Shown: positions 15,980-25,490, numbered from the stretch's first letter. The stretch: DNA of 64,000 nucleotides from Paenibacillus lutrae (GCF_009757775.1 NZ_RHLK01000006.1:1-64000), one strand, 5' to 3'. The notes: generated by a model not told the origin, from the sequence alone. Program-made: numbers and translations.

Positions 15980-16338
15980 GTTTCAAAACACCCCTTTCCT
16001 ATGGGGGTTATTGTTCGCACAAAAAGGAATAATATACAAAAATTCCGAGTGCCTCAAATTTTTATCGACAAAAATCGACACGCATTATTTGGATCACCCC
16101 CTCTTTTCGGGTACAATAGGCAGAGGAGTTTAATGGACGAGCTGATGTACGAAGGTCGAATGGGATTGCTTTTACAAAAAATTAGCATCTGGCTTTTTTG
16201 ATAAGAACAAAAGCACGTCTCACGTGCCTTTGAAGAACTATTCCACTTTTTGGTCCCGCATAAGTCTCCCCGCGTTCATAATTCCTTAATATTTTTTTAG
16301 TATAACGGTATAGATCGATTAGGAGAGGAGCCCATTGC
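15980..16338. other. Intergenic region before the LTA-synthase gene
   Basis: This 359-base AT-rich stretch between divergent genes holds no supported gene. It contains plausible promoter pieces: TACAAT near 16110, and TATAAC near 16302 closer to the sulfatase gene. No riboswitch fold or clean operator was recognised. Confidence 0.5.
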
Positions 16339-18219
16339 ATGAGCAATCGATGGAAAGATTGGTACAAAAGTCTGTTTCTATGGACAATCGTGATGCTGAT
16401 TGCCAAAATGGCACTGTTCCGGATCTTGGTCTATGACAAACTGACCCTTGATAAAATTTTTGTAGACGCCTTTGATGTTATTATTGTCGCTAGCTTAATC
16501 GAGCTGTTCAAGCCCGGGCGCCTTAAAACAACGTTGTTCTGGACTTATAACGGTTTAGTCAGTTTGGCATTGCTTGCATCCACCATTTATTTTCAAAACT
16601 TTGGAACAGTACCTATATACACAACGCTAATGCAGCTAAATCAAGTCGGACAAGTATCTTCATCCGTCCGTTCTATTCTGAAGCCGATCGACTTGCTGTT
16701 CATCGCGGATATTGTGGTTATTCTAGCCCTTTCCCTCTTGATGAGAAGAAAAGCACGGTTCTCAGAGCCGAAATTCAAACTGCCGTCCCCCATCGCCTAT
16801 GCGCTGATCTTCGTCAGCGTACTGCTGACTTCAAGTTCGATTGCTGCCGCATCGAGCACCAAGAACGAACTGAAGAAAGGCGAAGAACTCGGATTTTTCG
16901 CGTATCAGGCTATCTCTTTGTGGGACGGGCTCAAGGATAAGAATTCACGTACCTACGCCAACACGTCGGAAGTCGCGCAGAAACTGAAAGAGATCGAAGC
17001 TACTTATCCGTACGGCTCCGCAGCCGGTTCAGGCGCAGCGCCTGCTTACTTCGGATCGGAGCAGGGCAAGAATGTTATCGTCGTCCAGATGGAAGCGATG
17101 CAGAACTTCCCGATCAACCTGGAAGTGAATGATCAAATGGTCACACCTGTTCTTAATGAGCTCACTTCTTCAAGTTTCTACTTCCCGAATGTGTTTCAGC
17201 AGGTTGGACAAGGGAATACGTCGGATGCTGAATTTATCTCCAACACTTCGATTTATCCGACGGGCACGGTTGCCATGTCCGCCGGATTCAGCGACCGTGA
17301 GCTGCCGAGTCTGCCTCGTCTTCTTCATTCGCTGAAATATGAATCGAATACATTTCATGTCAACGACGTGAAGTTCTGGGACCGTAACAAAATGTATCCG
17401 GCATTAGGCTTTGACCGATATTTCGACAAGCCATTCTTTAATAACGACCAGTTTAACGCCTTCGGTGCCTCGGACGAAGAAATGTACCGGGCAGGTATGG
17501 AGCAGCTGGTTGAGCTGAATAAACAGCAGAAACCGTTTTATGCGCAGTTCGTTGCCACTTCCGGCCATCATCCTTTTAAAGTTCCGGCGGATAAGAACAC
17601 GTTTAAGCTGCCTGATTCGCTCAAAGGCAAGCAGCTCGGCGATTATATTGAAACTGTGCATTACGCGGATTACGCACTCGGCACGCTGATTGATAATCTG
17701 AAAGCAAACGGCATGTGGGAGAACACCGTGCTTGTCATATACGGGGATCACTTCGGCCTGCAGCCTCAAGATAACAGCCCGGAAGAAGTTAATCGTCTGC
17801 TAGGAATCAAATATGACCCGCAGATTTCACGGTTTAATATTCCACTGATTATTCATTCGCCTTCTCTGCCGGAAGGCAAGACAGTCGAAACAACCGGCGG
17901 CCAGGTAGATATTGTGCCAACTGTCGCTAACCTGCTTGGGATTAGACTCGACAATAATGCTTTTGTCCCGTTTGGACATGATCTGTTGAATGTAACGAAT
18001 AACATTATCGGTATGCGTTACTACTTGCCGACCGGCTCTTTCTTCAATAACGAGATTATGTTCGTACCGGGAGAAGGTTTTGAGGACGGCCGTGCCGTCG
18101 ATCTCAAGACACTGGAACCAGTCGCCGATTTCAGCAAATATAAGAAAGACTACGACTACATCATGGACTTTATGGAGTTAAATGATGAGTATGTCAAACT
18201 ATTGCCAAAGCGCAAGTAA
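16339..18219 (+). CDS. LTA synthase family sulfatase (lipoteichoic acid/glycerol-phosphate transferase)
   Basis: This 626-residue membrane enzyme has five N-terminal transmembrane helices (to about residue 170) and a large extracellular alkaline-phosphatase-like domain. It carries the LtaS catalytic features: the metal-binding Glu in VVQMEAMQNFP (~252), the nucleophile Thr in QGNTSDAEF (~294), and the metal-binding Asp and His in YGDHFG (~469). Such enzymes polymerise glycerol phosphate from phosphatidylglycerol. Bacillales carry several paralogues, so housekeeping LtaS, primase-like YvgJ or a stress copy cannot be told apart here. The start follows AGGAGAGGAG. It is monocistronic, closed by a long terminator. 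Confidence 0.9.
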   Translation: MSNRWKDWYKSLFLWTIVMLIAKMALFRILVYDKLTLDKIFVDAFDVIIVASLIELFKPGRLKTTLFWTYNGLVSLALLASTIYFQNFGTVPIYTTLMQLNQVGQVSSSVRSILKPIDLLFIADIVVILALSLLMRRKARFSEPKFKLPSPIAYALIFVSVLLTSSSIAAASSTKNELKKGEELGFFAYQAISLWDGLKDKNSRTYANTSEVAQKLKEIEATYPYGSAAGSGAAPAYFGSEQGKNVIVVQMEAMQNFPINLEVNDQMVTPVLNELTSSSFYFPNVFQQVGQGNTSDAEFISNTSIYPTGTVAMSAGFSDRELPSLPRLLHSLKYESNTFHVNDVKFWDRNKMYPALGFDRYFDKPFFNNDQFNAFGASDEEMYRAGMEQLVELNKQQKPFYAQFVATSGHHPFKVPADKNTFKLPDSLKGKQLGDYIETVHYADYALGTLIDNLKANGMWENTVLVIYGDHFGLQPQDNSPEEVNRLLGIKYDPQISRFNIPLIIHSPSLPEGKTVETTGGQVDIVPTVANLLGIRLDNNAFVPFGHDLLNVTNNIIGMRYYLPTGSFFNNEIMFVPGEGFEDGRAVDLKTLEPVADFSKYKKDYDYIMDFMELNDEYVKLLPKRK

Positions 18220-18228
18220 TCCTATGAA

Positions 18229-18278
18229 AATAAGCAAAAATGCCTTGATCCTATAAGATCAAGGCATTTTTGCTTATT
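18229..18278. terminator. Long bidirectional terminator
   Basis: A perfect 22-bp stem, starting AATAAGCAAAAATG at 18229 and ending CATTTTTGCTTATT at 18278, has a 6-base loop (CTATAA). T runs inside both arms make it active in both directions, between the sulfatase and pdxK genes that converge here. Confidence 0.85.
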
Positions 18279-18347
18279 CATCTCTTCGTCTGCACTTCGG
18301 GCAAATCCAGCAACCCCCGCGGCACAGGATGTACAGCCCTCGCCGGC

Positions 18348-19163
18348 TTATTCTTGATCCAGAACATACTCGCGATAGGCGGAATGACGCGTAGGGCCTA
18401 CGTACTGGTTCAGAGGGAAGGAATACCGGATAGCCTCGGTAATAAATGCCTTGGCTGTAAGTACCGCTTCACGGACCGATTTGCCTTTGGCAAGTTCAGC
18501 CGTTATCGCCGCTGAATATGTGCAGCCGGCTCCATGAGTATTCGTAGTCTCGATCCGGTCGGATTCCAGCAGTTCGAACGTCTCTCCGTCGTAGAGCACA
18601 TCTACGGCTTTCTCATGCTGCAGCTTGCCTCCGCCCTTAATCAAGACGTACTGCGCGCCGAGCTTCTTGATAACGGCAGCCGCTTCTTTCATATCATCGA
18701 CTGTGCGCAGCGGCGCATGGCCGCTAAGCTGTGCCGCCTCGAACAGGTTCGGCGTAACAATTGTCGCCCGCGGCACGAGAACATCGCGCAGACTGACAGC
18801 CGTCTCCGGGTGCAGGACCTCGTCATTGCCCTTGCAGACCATAACGGGATCAATGACCACATTGCCGACCTTCTCACGGTCGATGGTCTGAGCAACGAGC
18901 TCAATGATTTCCACCGAACCGAGCATTCCTGTCTTCATGGCATCAACACCCACACCGTGCAGCACCGTATCAAGCTGCGGAGCCAGCACATCCGTGGAGA
19001 TCGGGAATACCAGATGCGCCCATCCGTTATAAGGATCCATCGTTACGATGGTGGTTAATGCGGTCATTCCGTACACGCCGCGTTCCTGGAATGTTTTGAG
19101 ATCGGCCTGGATACCCGCTCCTCCGCTGGTATCAGATCCGGCAATCGTTAATGCTTTGTACAT
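18348..19163 (-). CDS. pdxK: Pyridoxine/pyridoxal kinase (PdxK, ThiD-like)
   Basis: The 271-residue ribokinase-fold enzyme has the ThiD/PdxK signatures TIAGSDTSGGAGIQADLKTF at the N-terminus, VDAMKTGML near 85, VIDPVMVCKGNDEVL near 107 and THGAGCTYSAAITAEL near 213 (anion hole and catalytic Asp region). The MDPYNGWAHLVFPI and SFPLNQYVGPTRHSA segments resemble Bacillus PdxK (formerly YwdB) more than ThiD, so pyridoxine kinase of vitamin B6 salvage is the preferred call; HMP kinase is the alternative. ATG at 19163 has AAGGAGG eight bases upstream. No thiamine riboswitch is visible, which favours PdxK. Confidence 0.85.
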   Translation of the reverse strand: MYKALTIAGSDTSGGAGIQADLKTFQERGVYGMTALTTIVTMDPYNGWAHLVFPISTDVLAPQLDTVLHGVGVDAMKTGMLGSVEIIELVAQTIDREKVGNVVIDPVMVCKGNDEVLHPETAVSLRDVLVPRATIVTPNLFEAAQLSGHAPLRTVDDMKEAAAVIKKLGAQYVLIKGGGKLQHEKAVDVLYDGETFELLESDRIETTNTHGAGCTYSAAITAELAKGKSVREAVLTAKAFITEAIRYSFPLNQYVGPTRHSAYREYVLDQE

Positions 19164-19338
19164 AGCTGCGTCCTCCTTGCTATAGAACCCCAAGTTGATT
19201 GTCGTCCGGCCTTATCATTAAGGCTCGTCCGACAGATATTCATCTTTCTATCCTACGCGAGACTCTGCAATTTCGCAATATCCAACTATTCATTAAACCT
19301 ATATTTCCGATCGGATATTCTTTATTTCAGGTCCCTAT

Positions 19339-19381
19339 CAAAAAAGCTCCTGCAGGCCGGTTATGCCGGGCTGCAGGAGCT
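19339..19381 (-). terminator. Intrinsic terminator of the 19407-19937 gene
   Basis: AGCTCCTGCAG (19345-19355) pairs with CTGCAGGAGCT (19371-19381), and the minus-strand copy is followed by a run of T. It lies 26 bases beyond the stop of the orphan gene. Confidence 0.85.
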
Positions 19382-19406
19382 GTTTCGGATTCAGGAAGAC
19401 CCTGTT

Positions 19407-19937
19407 CTAGAGCAGCGTCTTAAAATCATCGGATGAACGCTCATCCTCCAGAGCAAATTCAAAATCTTCTACATCGAACACCTGGACGGGAACTTCCCCC
19501 TGGATCATTTTGTCCACCAGTTCAATCTGATCCGTAAGCATCGGCACCTTCTCGTGAATGGCCGTAAGAATCAATTCTGTTTCAATCGGATCGAATGTTT
19601 CACCGTAATGAGCGTTATCTACGGAATTAATAATCGTAAACGATACCATCTCGTTGACAAGAATCGGCGGACTTTTACGCCAAGGAACGGCAAGTGCCCG
19701 CTCGATTTTCTTCTTATTGAGTGAATCCTCGAAAAATTGAATGAGTTCCCCGATCATGCTCTTGACGTGCGCATCTTCCTGCTCATCCGGCATTACGGGC
19801 TCCGGGCTATCCTTCAATTCGTACAACTCCGCTAGTGTTGAGTACGGCAGAATATATTCTACCGGACGGCTCGGCACCATCAGTTGTCCGTATATGGCAA
19901 CCAGGACGGACTCGATGACAAAGCGTCGGCCCATCAT
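19407..19937 (-). CDS. Conserved Bacillales protein of unknown function
   Basis: The product is about 176 residues, acidic, with no signal peptide or membrane segment. It opens MMGRRFVIESVLVAIYGQLM and has a central NKKKIERALAVPWRKSPPIL and a C-terminal VQVFDVEDFEFALEDE. I recall similar Bacillus and Paenibacillus proteins labelled ADP-heptose synthase, but no nucleotidyltransferase or kinase motif is visible, so that label looks unsupported. Two adjacent ATGs (19937, 19934) follow AGGAGGGGG. It is monocistronic with its own terminator. Confidence 0.75.
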   Translation of the reverse strand: MMGRRFVIESVLVAIYGQLMVPSRPVEYILPYSTLAELYELKDSPEPVMPDEQEDAHVKSMIGELIQFFEDSLNKKKIERALAVPWRKSPPILVNEMVSFTIINSVDNAHYGETFDPIETELILTAIHEKVPMLTDQIELVDKMIQGEVPVQVFDVEDFEFALEDERSSDDFKTLL

Positions 19938-20100
19938 TTCTCCCCCTCCTGTAAATCGGCACAGCCTAAAATAGTCAAATACCATCATAACACTTAGGAG
20001 CGGGTCCTTCCACCACTCGTGTGCACTTTTTACAGGAAGAAATGAGAGTTTTCAAATCAGCTAAGCCGTAAACCTGAACGATTTAGCGGGATTCTCTGAT

Positions 20101-21432
20101 TTATAAATGGTTCGCCGCCTTGTTCAAGGCATCCGCAGACTCCGTCACTTTGACGGTAGATGAGCCTATGAGATCAATGATCTCCCCAAGAGAACCCATT
20201 TCGGATTTCACACGCTCAGTCTCATTGAGACTGCTACGCATAGATTCTGTGATGCCATCGAACACGTGCCTGGCTTCAGAAGCCTCCTTCTGCCCGTTCT
20301 CCACAAGCGCCCTTACCTCATGGATCGCGCCGGCGACAGTTCCCGTAATCCGGTTCGAATGCGCGATAAGATCGGAAATACGGCTGACGGTATGCTTCGT
20401 ATCATCCGAGAGCTTCTGCACTTCCCCTGCCACGACGGCGAATCCTCTTCCCTGCTCGCCGGTCCGCGCGGCTTCAATAGAAGCGTTCAGAGACAACAGC
20501 TTCGTCTGATTGGCTATTTCCTGCACACTAACGGCAATGGTCTGAATTTGTCTGGCCGATTCACTCAGCTGCCCGACGGAGTTCTCCATCATCTGGGCGC
20601 TTGCCGTAATGGTCTCCATACGCTGCTCTAAATCTTGTATTTTGGCATGACCCCTAAGCGCCATTTCCTGGGTTTCTCTTGATTTATCAAAACTGTGACG
20701 AAATGAATGCTGCACCTCGCTGCTGTTTAACATCAGTTCACGAACGGAGGTACTGGTCTGCTGCGTCAGGGCCGATAATTCCTCGCTTACGTCCGAAATT
20801 TTGCTTATAACCTCCATTTTAACCCTTTGATATTGCATTTGCTTCTGGCGTTCATTTTCCTGCTCATAAGCCTCCAGCACAAGCTGCTGCTCGAAATTCA
20901 GAAGTTTGGACACGACGGTGATGAGCTGCAGACTATTCTGGCCAAGCGGGAAATTAGTATGTATGAGTTGAAGAAAAGCATTCTGCAGATTCTGAAAAGC
21001 GCCCATATACCACTTCGGAGCAAGCCCGATCCGCTGATGAACCTCTGCAATCCGAAGTCTTTTGGCAATAAAATCGGCATCCACCTGCCCGGAGAACATT
21101 TCGATCAAATGCTCTCTCAGTGTTTGCCTGAGCCGCTCTACCGTACTTTGGTCTTCAATAATTTTCTTGAGACTCTGCACGTCAAGCACCGATTGATAGA
21201 ACGTTTCCACGATTTCATCAATGTGTTCCGTTATGAGCGGCTGCACGGCATGAAGGACCCACATGTCTTCTTGCGTTAGCCCGATCATCCGTACCTGCTG
21301 ATCCATCTCCAGGTCCGCACCGACATCCAGAATACCGGTCCCTTTCAGCTTTGCCTGACTTAACAAATCACTGCTGCCAGTGGCAGTCCCGCCTGATTTT
21401 TTTGAGAAAAAATGAAAAGGACAACGGCTCAT
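20101..21432 (-). CDS. hemAT: Globin-coupled heme aerotaxis transducer HemAT
   Basis: This 443-residue soluble chemoreceptor senses oxygen. Residues ~30-190 form a globin-coupled sensor domain with the proximal heme histidine in RIAEVHQRIGLAPKWYMG (His132, equivalent to His123 of Bacillus HemAT). The C-terminal half is a coiled-coil methyl-accepting signalling domain with the conserved hairpin tip NQTKLLSLNASIEAARTGEQ followed by GRGFAVVAGEV. There is no transmembrane segment. It would couple oxygen binding to CheA activity. It is monocistronic. Confidence 0.93.
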   Translation of the reverse strand: MSRCPFHFFSKKSGGTATGSSDLLSQAKLKGTGILDVGADLEMDQQVRMIGLTQEDMWVLHAVQPLITEHIDEIVETFYQSVLDVQSLKKIIEDQSTVERLRQTLREHLIEMFSGQVDADFIAKRLRIAEVHQRIGLAPKWYMGAFQNLQNAFLQLIHTNFPLGQNSLQLITVVSKLLNFEQQLVLEAYEQENERQKQMQYQRVKMEVISKISDVSEELSALTQQTSTSVRELMLNSSEVQHSFRHSFDKSRETQEMALRGHAKIQDLEQRMETITASAQMMENSVGQLSESARQIQTIAVSVQEIANQTKLLSLNASIEAARTGEQGRGFAVVAGEVQKLSDDTKHTVSRISDLIAHSNRITGTVAGAIHEVRALVENGQKEASEARHVFDGITESMRSSLNETERVKSEMGSLGEIIDLIGSSTVKVTESADALNKAANHL

Positions 21433-21601
21433 CTGCTATCACTCCAACCCTATATGTAGTTTCAACTAGTTCTTTGGATCTAGTTTAGCATACTTTGTTT
21501 AATGTTTGTACAATGTTTAATCTAAAATGTGCTGTTTGCTTGTTTTTCTGCGGTATACAAACAAGTACGGTGCGTTTGCCGTTTTCTTATGTTGGAACAA
21601 C

Positions 21602-21637
21602 AAAAAAACCGGCTTTCCCTGTCAGGAATAACCGGTT
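21602..21637 (-). terminator. Intrinsic terminator of the aldo/keto reductase gene
   Basis: On the minus strand AACCGG pairs with CCGGTT across a stem of partly paired bases, followed by seven T residues. It lies just past the stop at 21644. Confidence 0.75.
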
Positions 21638-21643
21638 TATTCA

Positions 21644-22639
21644 TTAGGATTTCTTAAGAATGGATTCGATAGCTTCCAGTTCATCCGAACTAAATGCCAG
21701 ATTACGGACAGCGGCCGCATTCTCCACAATTTGTGACGGCCTGCTCGCTCCTATCAGAGCGGATGTCACACGCCCTTCTCGAAGCACCCAGGCCAGGGCC
21801 ATTTGCGCAAGAGATTGCTCACGCTGCGCCGCGATCTCGCCAAGCTGCCGGATCTGCCGGAGTTTCTCTTCCGTGACGTCTTGTTCGTTCAAGAAGATAG
21901 AGGGCTTGGCCGCGCGGGAATCCGCCGGAATACCGTCCAGGTATTTGTTCGTCAGCAATCCCTGAGCCAGCGGAACATAAGCGATACTTCCAACACCTTC
22001 TTCACTCAGCACATCCTGCAGCCCGTTCTCGATCCAGCGGTTAAACATGGAATAAGCGGGCTGGTTAATGAGCAAAGGTGTGCCGAGCTCTTTGAGAATG
22101 CGCACCGCTTCTGCGGTTTGCTGTGCATCATAATTCGAGACGCCCACATACAGAGCTTTACCTTGACGCACGAACGAATCCAGCGCCATCATCGTTTCTT
22201 CCAGCGGCGTTTCCGGGTCGAAGCGGTGTGAATAAAAAATATCCACATAATCTAGTCCCATCCGCTTCAGGCTCTGATCCAGACTGGCAGTCAGGTTCTT
22301 GCGGGAACCCCATTCACCATAAGGCCCGTCCCACATCAGATAGCCCGCCTTTGAAGAAATAATCAGTTCATCACGGTAAGAGGCCAGATCGCTTTTCAGA
22401 ATGCGCCCAAAATTCTCTTCCGCTGATCCTGGCGGCGGTCCATAGTTGTTCGCAAGATCAAAATGAGTGATGCCCAGATCAAAGGCGGTACGAATCATAG
22501 CCCGGCTGTTCTCAAAAGCATCCGCACCTCCGAAATTATGCCACAGGCCTAGCGAAATAGCAGGCAGCTTTAAGCCTGAGCGGCCTGCGCGGTTATAAGG
22601 CATCGTGCTGTAACGTTCTGAATGGGCCAAATAAGACAT
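21644..22639 (-). CDS. Aldo/keto reductase (YghZ/glyceraldehyde-3-phosphate reductase-like)
   Basis: The 331-residue NADPH-dependent TIM-barrel reductase shows the catalytic set: Asp and Tyr in GITHFDLANNYGPPPGSAEE (~58-64), Lys in IISSKAGYLMWDGPYGEW (~95) and His in VDIFYSHRFDPETPLEE (~136). The C-terminal ALIGASRPSQIVEN supplies the cofactor phosphate-binding loop. The GPPPGSAEENFG and MWDGPYGEWGSRK stretches are typical of the YghZ/Gpr (AKR14) branch, which reduces L-glyceraldehyde 3-phosphate and methylglyoxal. The true substrate is unproven. It runs in the same direction as the GDSL hydrolase 62 bases upstream and may be cotranscribed. Confidence 0.88.
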   Translation of the reverse strand: MSYLAHSERYSTMPYNRAGRSGLKLPAISLGLWHNFGGADAFENSRAMIRTAFDLGITHFDLANNYGPPPGSAEENFGRILKSDLASYRDELIISSKAGYLMWDGPYGEWGSRKNLTASLDQSLKRMGLDYVDIFYSHRFDPETPLEETMMALDSFVRQGKALYVGVSNYDAQQTAEAVRILKELGTPLLINQPAYSMFNRWIENGLQDVLSEEGVGSIAYVPLAQGLLTNKYLDGIPADSRAAKPSIFLNEQDVTEEKLRQIRQLGEIAAQREQSLAQMALAWVLREGRVTSALIGASRPSQIVENAAAVRNLAFSSDELEAIESILKKS

Positions 22640-22701
22640 GTGTTACACCTCCGGTATGTAGTTTGTGTCAAAATCTTGATCCGTTTGCTTCAAACGCAGC
22701 G

Positions 22702-23364
22702 TCAAGCTTCTTCTCCCCGCCAGTCAAATCCGACTGCGTTAAGAAAAGCGCGGGCAATCGCCATGTGCCCGGACTGGTTAGGATGAACGCGGTCCCAGGC
22801 GAGGGCTGCCGCATAATTGTGCTTCAGCAGCTGATCCATAGCCGCTTGAGTATCTACAAATACCGCATCATACTTCTCTGCGATGCGCCGGACAACTGCC
22901 CCGTATGCATCCATCGTAGCTCTCATCGGGTCCTGCTCATTGGACTCCAAGTAAAAAGGAGTCATCAATACGAGACCTTTCAGCTGTGATCGGGTCTCGA
23001 ATACAAGCTTCTCCAGTACCACTGCGTACTCTTCCAAGTATACATGTTTTTCCGTCATTAGAGGGGCGTCGTACTGCCTCCAGACATCATTTATGCCAAT
23101 CAGGATCGACAGCCAATCCGGCTTAAGATCCAGAACATCGCTTTTCCAGCGTTCTTGAAGATCACGGACCGTATTGCCGCTTATCCCCATGTTGATGACG
23201 CGGATTCCAAGCGAAGGATACGCGGCTTGAAGCAGCGAATCCGTCTGCATCACATAACCGCTTCCGCGCGCTTCTACTCTTCCTTCTCCATACGGCCGCG
23301 CACGTCCGCAATCTGTAATCGAATCACCAATCATAACCAATTTGTCGCGTTTCTCGAATCTCAT
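22702..23364 (-). CDS. SGNH/GDSL-family esterase or lipase
   Basis: The 220-residue cytosolic-looking hydrolase has all four SGNH blocks: VMIGDSITDCGR with the nucleophile Ser15, GISGNTVRDL (Gly of block II, near 60), ILIGINDVWRQY (Asn of block III, near 90) and DRVHPNQSGH (Asp and His of block V, near 191). It has no signal peptide. Relatives deacetylate carbohydrates or cleave simple esters; the substrate cannot be read from the sequence. ATG follows AAGGAGG. It probably shares a transcript with the aldo/keto reductase downstream. Confidence 0.88.
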   Translation of the reverse strand: MRFEKRDKLVMIGDSITDCGRARPYGEGRVEARGSGYVMQTDSLLQAAYPSLGIRVINMGISGNTVRDLQERWKSDVLDLKPDWLSILIGINDVWRQYDAPLMTEKHVYLEEYAVVLEKLVFETRSQLKGLVLMTPFYLESNEQDPMRATMDAYGAVVRRIAEKYDAVFVDTQAAMDQLLKHNYAAALAWDRVHPNQSGHMAIARAFLNAVGFDWRGEEA

Positions 23365-23436
23365 GTGTTAGACGCCTCCTTATGACCTGCCTCTAGCTAC
23401 TTCGCCTTCGAGAGACAAATCCCCTGCCGAGTGCCA

Positions 23437-23465
23437 ATAAAAAACAGCTCCCTGTGGAAGCTGTT
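23437..23465 (-). terminator. Intrinsic terminator of the DUF4309 lipoprotein gene
   Basis: AACAGCT (23443-23449) and AGCTGTT (23459-23465) form the stem; the minus strand continues with TTTTTTATT. It lies directly after the stop at 23472. Confidence 0.8.
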
Positions 23466-23471
23466 CGATCT

Positions 23472-24134
23472 TTATCCGGCCATATTATTCTTGGCATCTT
23501 GCGGACTGTAGACGGAAATATGATCAACGAGACCGGTGGACTCAGGAATGACAACCTTCAGCTGGAAGTCACCGGCCGGATACGTATAGATCGTATCTTC
23601 ACCGTTAACTGTCGTATCCGCCGGTTCGCCGAGAGCCTGCTTGACTGTTGTTGCATTATATTGATTCAACGATGCGGCATAAGAACGCACATCAAAAATC
23701 TTCATGCCTTTATTAAAGCCGAAAGTAATTTTCTGTTTAGAATAGGTGGCATACATGCCTTTGCCCGCGCTTTCCTGCTTGTCGGGTTTGCCCCATTTCT
23801 GCTCAACTTCATCGAATAAGTCGGTGCTTGCTGCAAATTCCGAGCCCTTAACCTCGCCCTTGCGGGCCAGAGCCAGGATGCTTTTCAATTCAGCCGAAGC
23901 CTTGCTGTCCGTATTTCCTGTTCCTCCCGGCGCTGTGGATGGAGCTGGCGCTGTCTCTGAAGGAGAAGGAGTCGGTGCCGCTGTCGGAGCTGTTGTCGCG
24001 CTTGCCGCAGGTGTAGGGCTTGCCTCAGGCTGCGGGCTGGCATTCGAACTGCAGGCAGACAGGGATAAAGGAATTAGTAAAGCCGCAGTCAGGGGAATGC
24101 TGTAGAATCCTCTCTTTTGCTGGTTATGTTTCAT
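23472..24134 (-). CDS. DUF4309 (YjgB-like) lipoprotein
   Basis: The 220-residue protein starts with a lipoprotein signal (lipobox LSAC near residue 28), then a low-complexity Ala/Pro/Ser/Thr linker (to about residue 75) and a C-terminal DUF4309 domain. Family hallmarks are FDEVEQKWGKPD, GMYATYSKQKITFGFNKGMK and IFDVRSYAASLNQ. Bacillus YjgB is in the same family and is linked to biofilm and cell-surface functions only by indirect data. It is likely exposed on the outer membrane face. A BNR-repeat lipoprotein lies upstream on the same strand. Confidence 0.85.
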   Translation of the reverse strand: MKHNQQKRGFYSIPLTAALLIPLSLSACSSNASPQPEASPTPAASATTAPTAAPTPSPSETAPAPSTAPGGTGNTDSKASAELKSILALARKGEVKGSEFAASTDLFDEVEQKWGKPDKQESAGKGMYATYSKQKITFGFNKGMKIFDVRSYAASLNQYNATTVKQALGEPADTTVNGEDTIYTYPAGDFQLKVVIPESTGLVDHISVYSPQDAKNNMAG

Positions 24135-24260
24135 GCTGATTCACTCCCTTTTCTACTGGTTCTTTACCCTTGATCGCCATGGAGTCAAACAAAACAACCG
24201 GAAGAAATGGCAGGCACGGACTCTTTGTTGGGGGACAACGTTAAGCTGCATGTATATCTA

Positions 24261-25490
24261 TCAGAGAACCGACCATGATTTGCCGCCATCTTTGGTCTGG
24301 ACGAGAACCGAGCGCTTCTGATCTTTGGTTTCCAGCAAGATCCAGCCCACATTCTCCGAAATAAACTGCATTTGGGTCAGCTGCGGATATTTACTCCACG
24401 TCTTCGATAAAATTTTATCCTCGTTCAGAGGCGTCCATGTCGAACCTTTGTCAGAAGAATGGTAGACCAGGTTCTTGTTCAAATACCAGCCGTTCGTTTC
24501 ATTAAGAAAAAAAGGAAGAGTAAACGCATTGGAAGCTTTCTCAGTACGGATATTAAAAGGGGTATACGCCCAGCTCGCCCCTCCATCCTCCGTAAACAAG
24601 CCGTGGAATTGATCGGTATCACTTTTCGGGCAAGTCAGCGGAATCCAGCCCTTGGAACGATCCGATCCGAAGAACACCGGCTGCAGAACGTCTGCGACTT
24701 CACAAGCCTGCATTTGTTTATTCTCATCCAAGACTTGAGCGGCATTCCAGCTCATTCCGCCGTCATCCGTCCGGTAGAGCTTCGGCTGTCCCTTAACTTC
24801 CATGGATAACCAGCCGTTCTTATCATTCTGGAACGTCATTCCTGTGACCGTCCCCCCCTGTGGAAGCGATGAGTCCGCTATACGCCGCCAGGTGGTGCCT
24901 CCATTGGAAGTAGCATAGAGGATATGACCCGAACCGGTTTGCTGCGGGTCCGCTATACTGAGCAGCCAGCCGTTTTGCGGTGTCTGGAAATCAAGCACGA
25001 CCGGGTTCATCCCTTCCCCCAGCTCCGCAACTTTCCAATTGACACCGCCATCCTCCGTATGAAAGATTGTCGCGTGTTTACTATCAAAGTCACTGCGTAC
25101 TACCCAGCCCTGCTGCTTGTCCAGAAAAGTGACGGACTGGCCGTATCCGGGGGCGAACTTGAATTCATTCGCTGTAGGCGGCGATACATTCTGCCAGCTC
25201 TGGCCGCCGTCCCCTGTCCGGTACATGCGCAGCGATTCCTTGGTCACCCCCCAAGCGTAGCCGTTTCTTTCGTCAATCAGATGAAAATCCAGCAATCGAG
25301 TCTGGATCTGGAATTCCGAAGGCGTCTCTTTCTTCGTTTCCACGCCGGGTGAAGTACTCGGCTGCGGGGTTGGTGCCAGTCTCGGCTGCGGGGTCTGGGT
25401 GGGAACCGCCTGCCGGTCTGTATCCGTGCAACCAATCAACATGCCTGCCAGTATGAAGCTGGTTAAGATTAGAGTGGTTCTGTGTCTCAT
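24261..25490 (-). CDS. YCF48/BNR-repeat lipoprotein
   Basis: The 409-residue protein has a lipoprotein signal with lipobox MLIGC near residue 21, a Pro/Thr-rich linker with repeated TPQPRLAPTPQPS, then a beta-propeller built from about seven Asp-box/BNR-like repeats. Seen examples are RTGDGGQSWQN, HTEDGGVNWKV, ATSNGGTTWRR, RTDDGGMSWNA, TEDGGASWAY, SSDKGSTWTP and QTKDGGKSWSV. Such YCF48-like propellers are photosystem II assembly factors in phototrophs but common surface proteins of unknown role in Bacillales. ATG at 25490 follows AGGAGGG; an in-frame extension to 25535 lacks a signal sequence. Confidence 0.85.
   Translation of the reverse strand: MRHRTTLILTSFILAGMLIGCTDTDRQAVPTQTPQPRLAPTPQPSTSPGVETKKETPSEFQIQTRLLDFHLIDERNGYAWGVTKESLRMYRTGDGGQSWQNVSPPTANEFKFAPGYGQSVTFLDKQQGWVVRSDFDSKHATIFHTEDGGVNWKVAELGEGMNPVVLDFQTPQNGWLLSIADPQQTGSGHILYATSNGGTTWRRIADSSLPQGGTVTGMTFQNDKNGWLSMEVKGQPKLYRTDDGGMSWNAAQVLDENKQMQACEVADVLQPVFFGSDRSKGWIPLTCPKSDTDQFHGLFTEDGGASWAYTPFNIRTEKASNAFTLPFFLNETNGWYLNKNLVYHSSDKGSTWTPLNEDKILSKTWSKYPQLTQMQFISENVGWILLETKDQKRSVLVQTKDGGKSWSVL

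Noticed and set aside
18348-19163. ThiD as the primary call
   Set aside because: No TPP riboswitch or thi genes nearby, and the C-terminal motif resembles Bacillus PdxK more closely.
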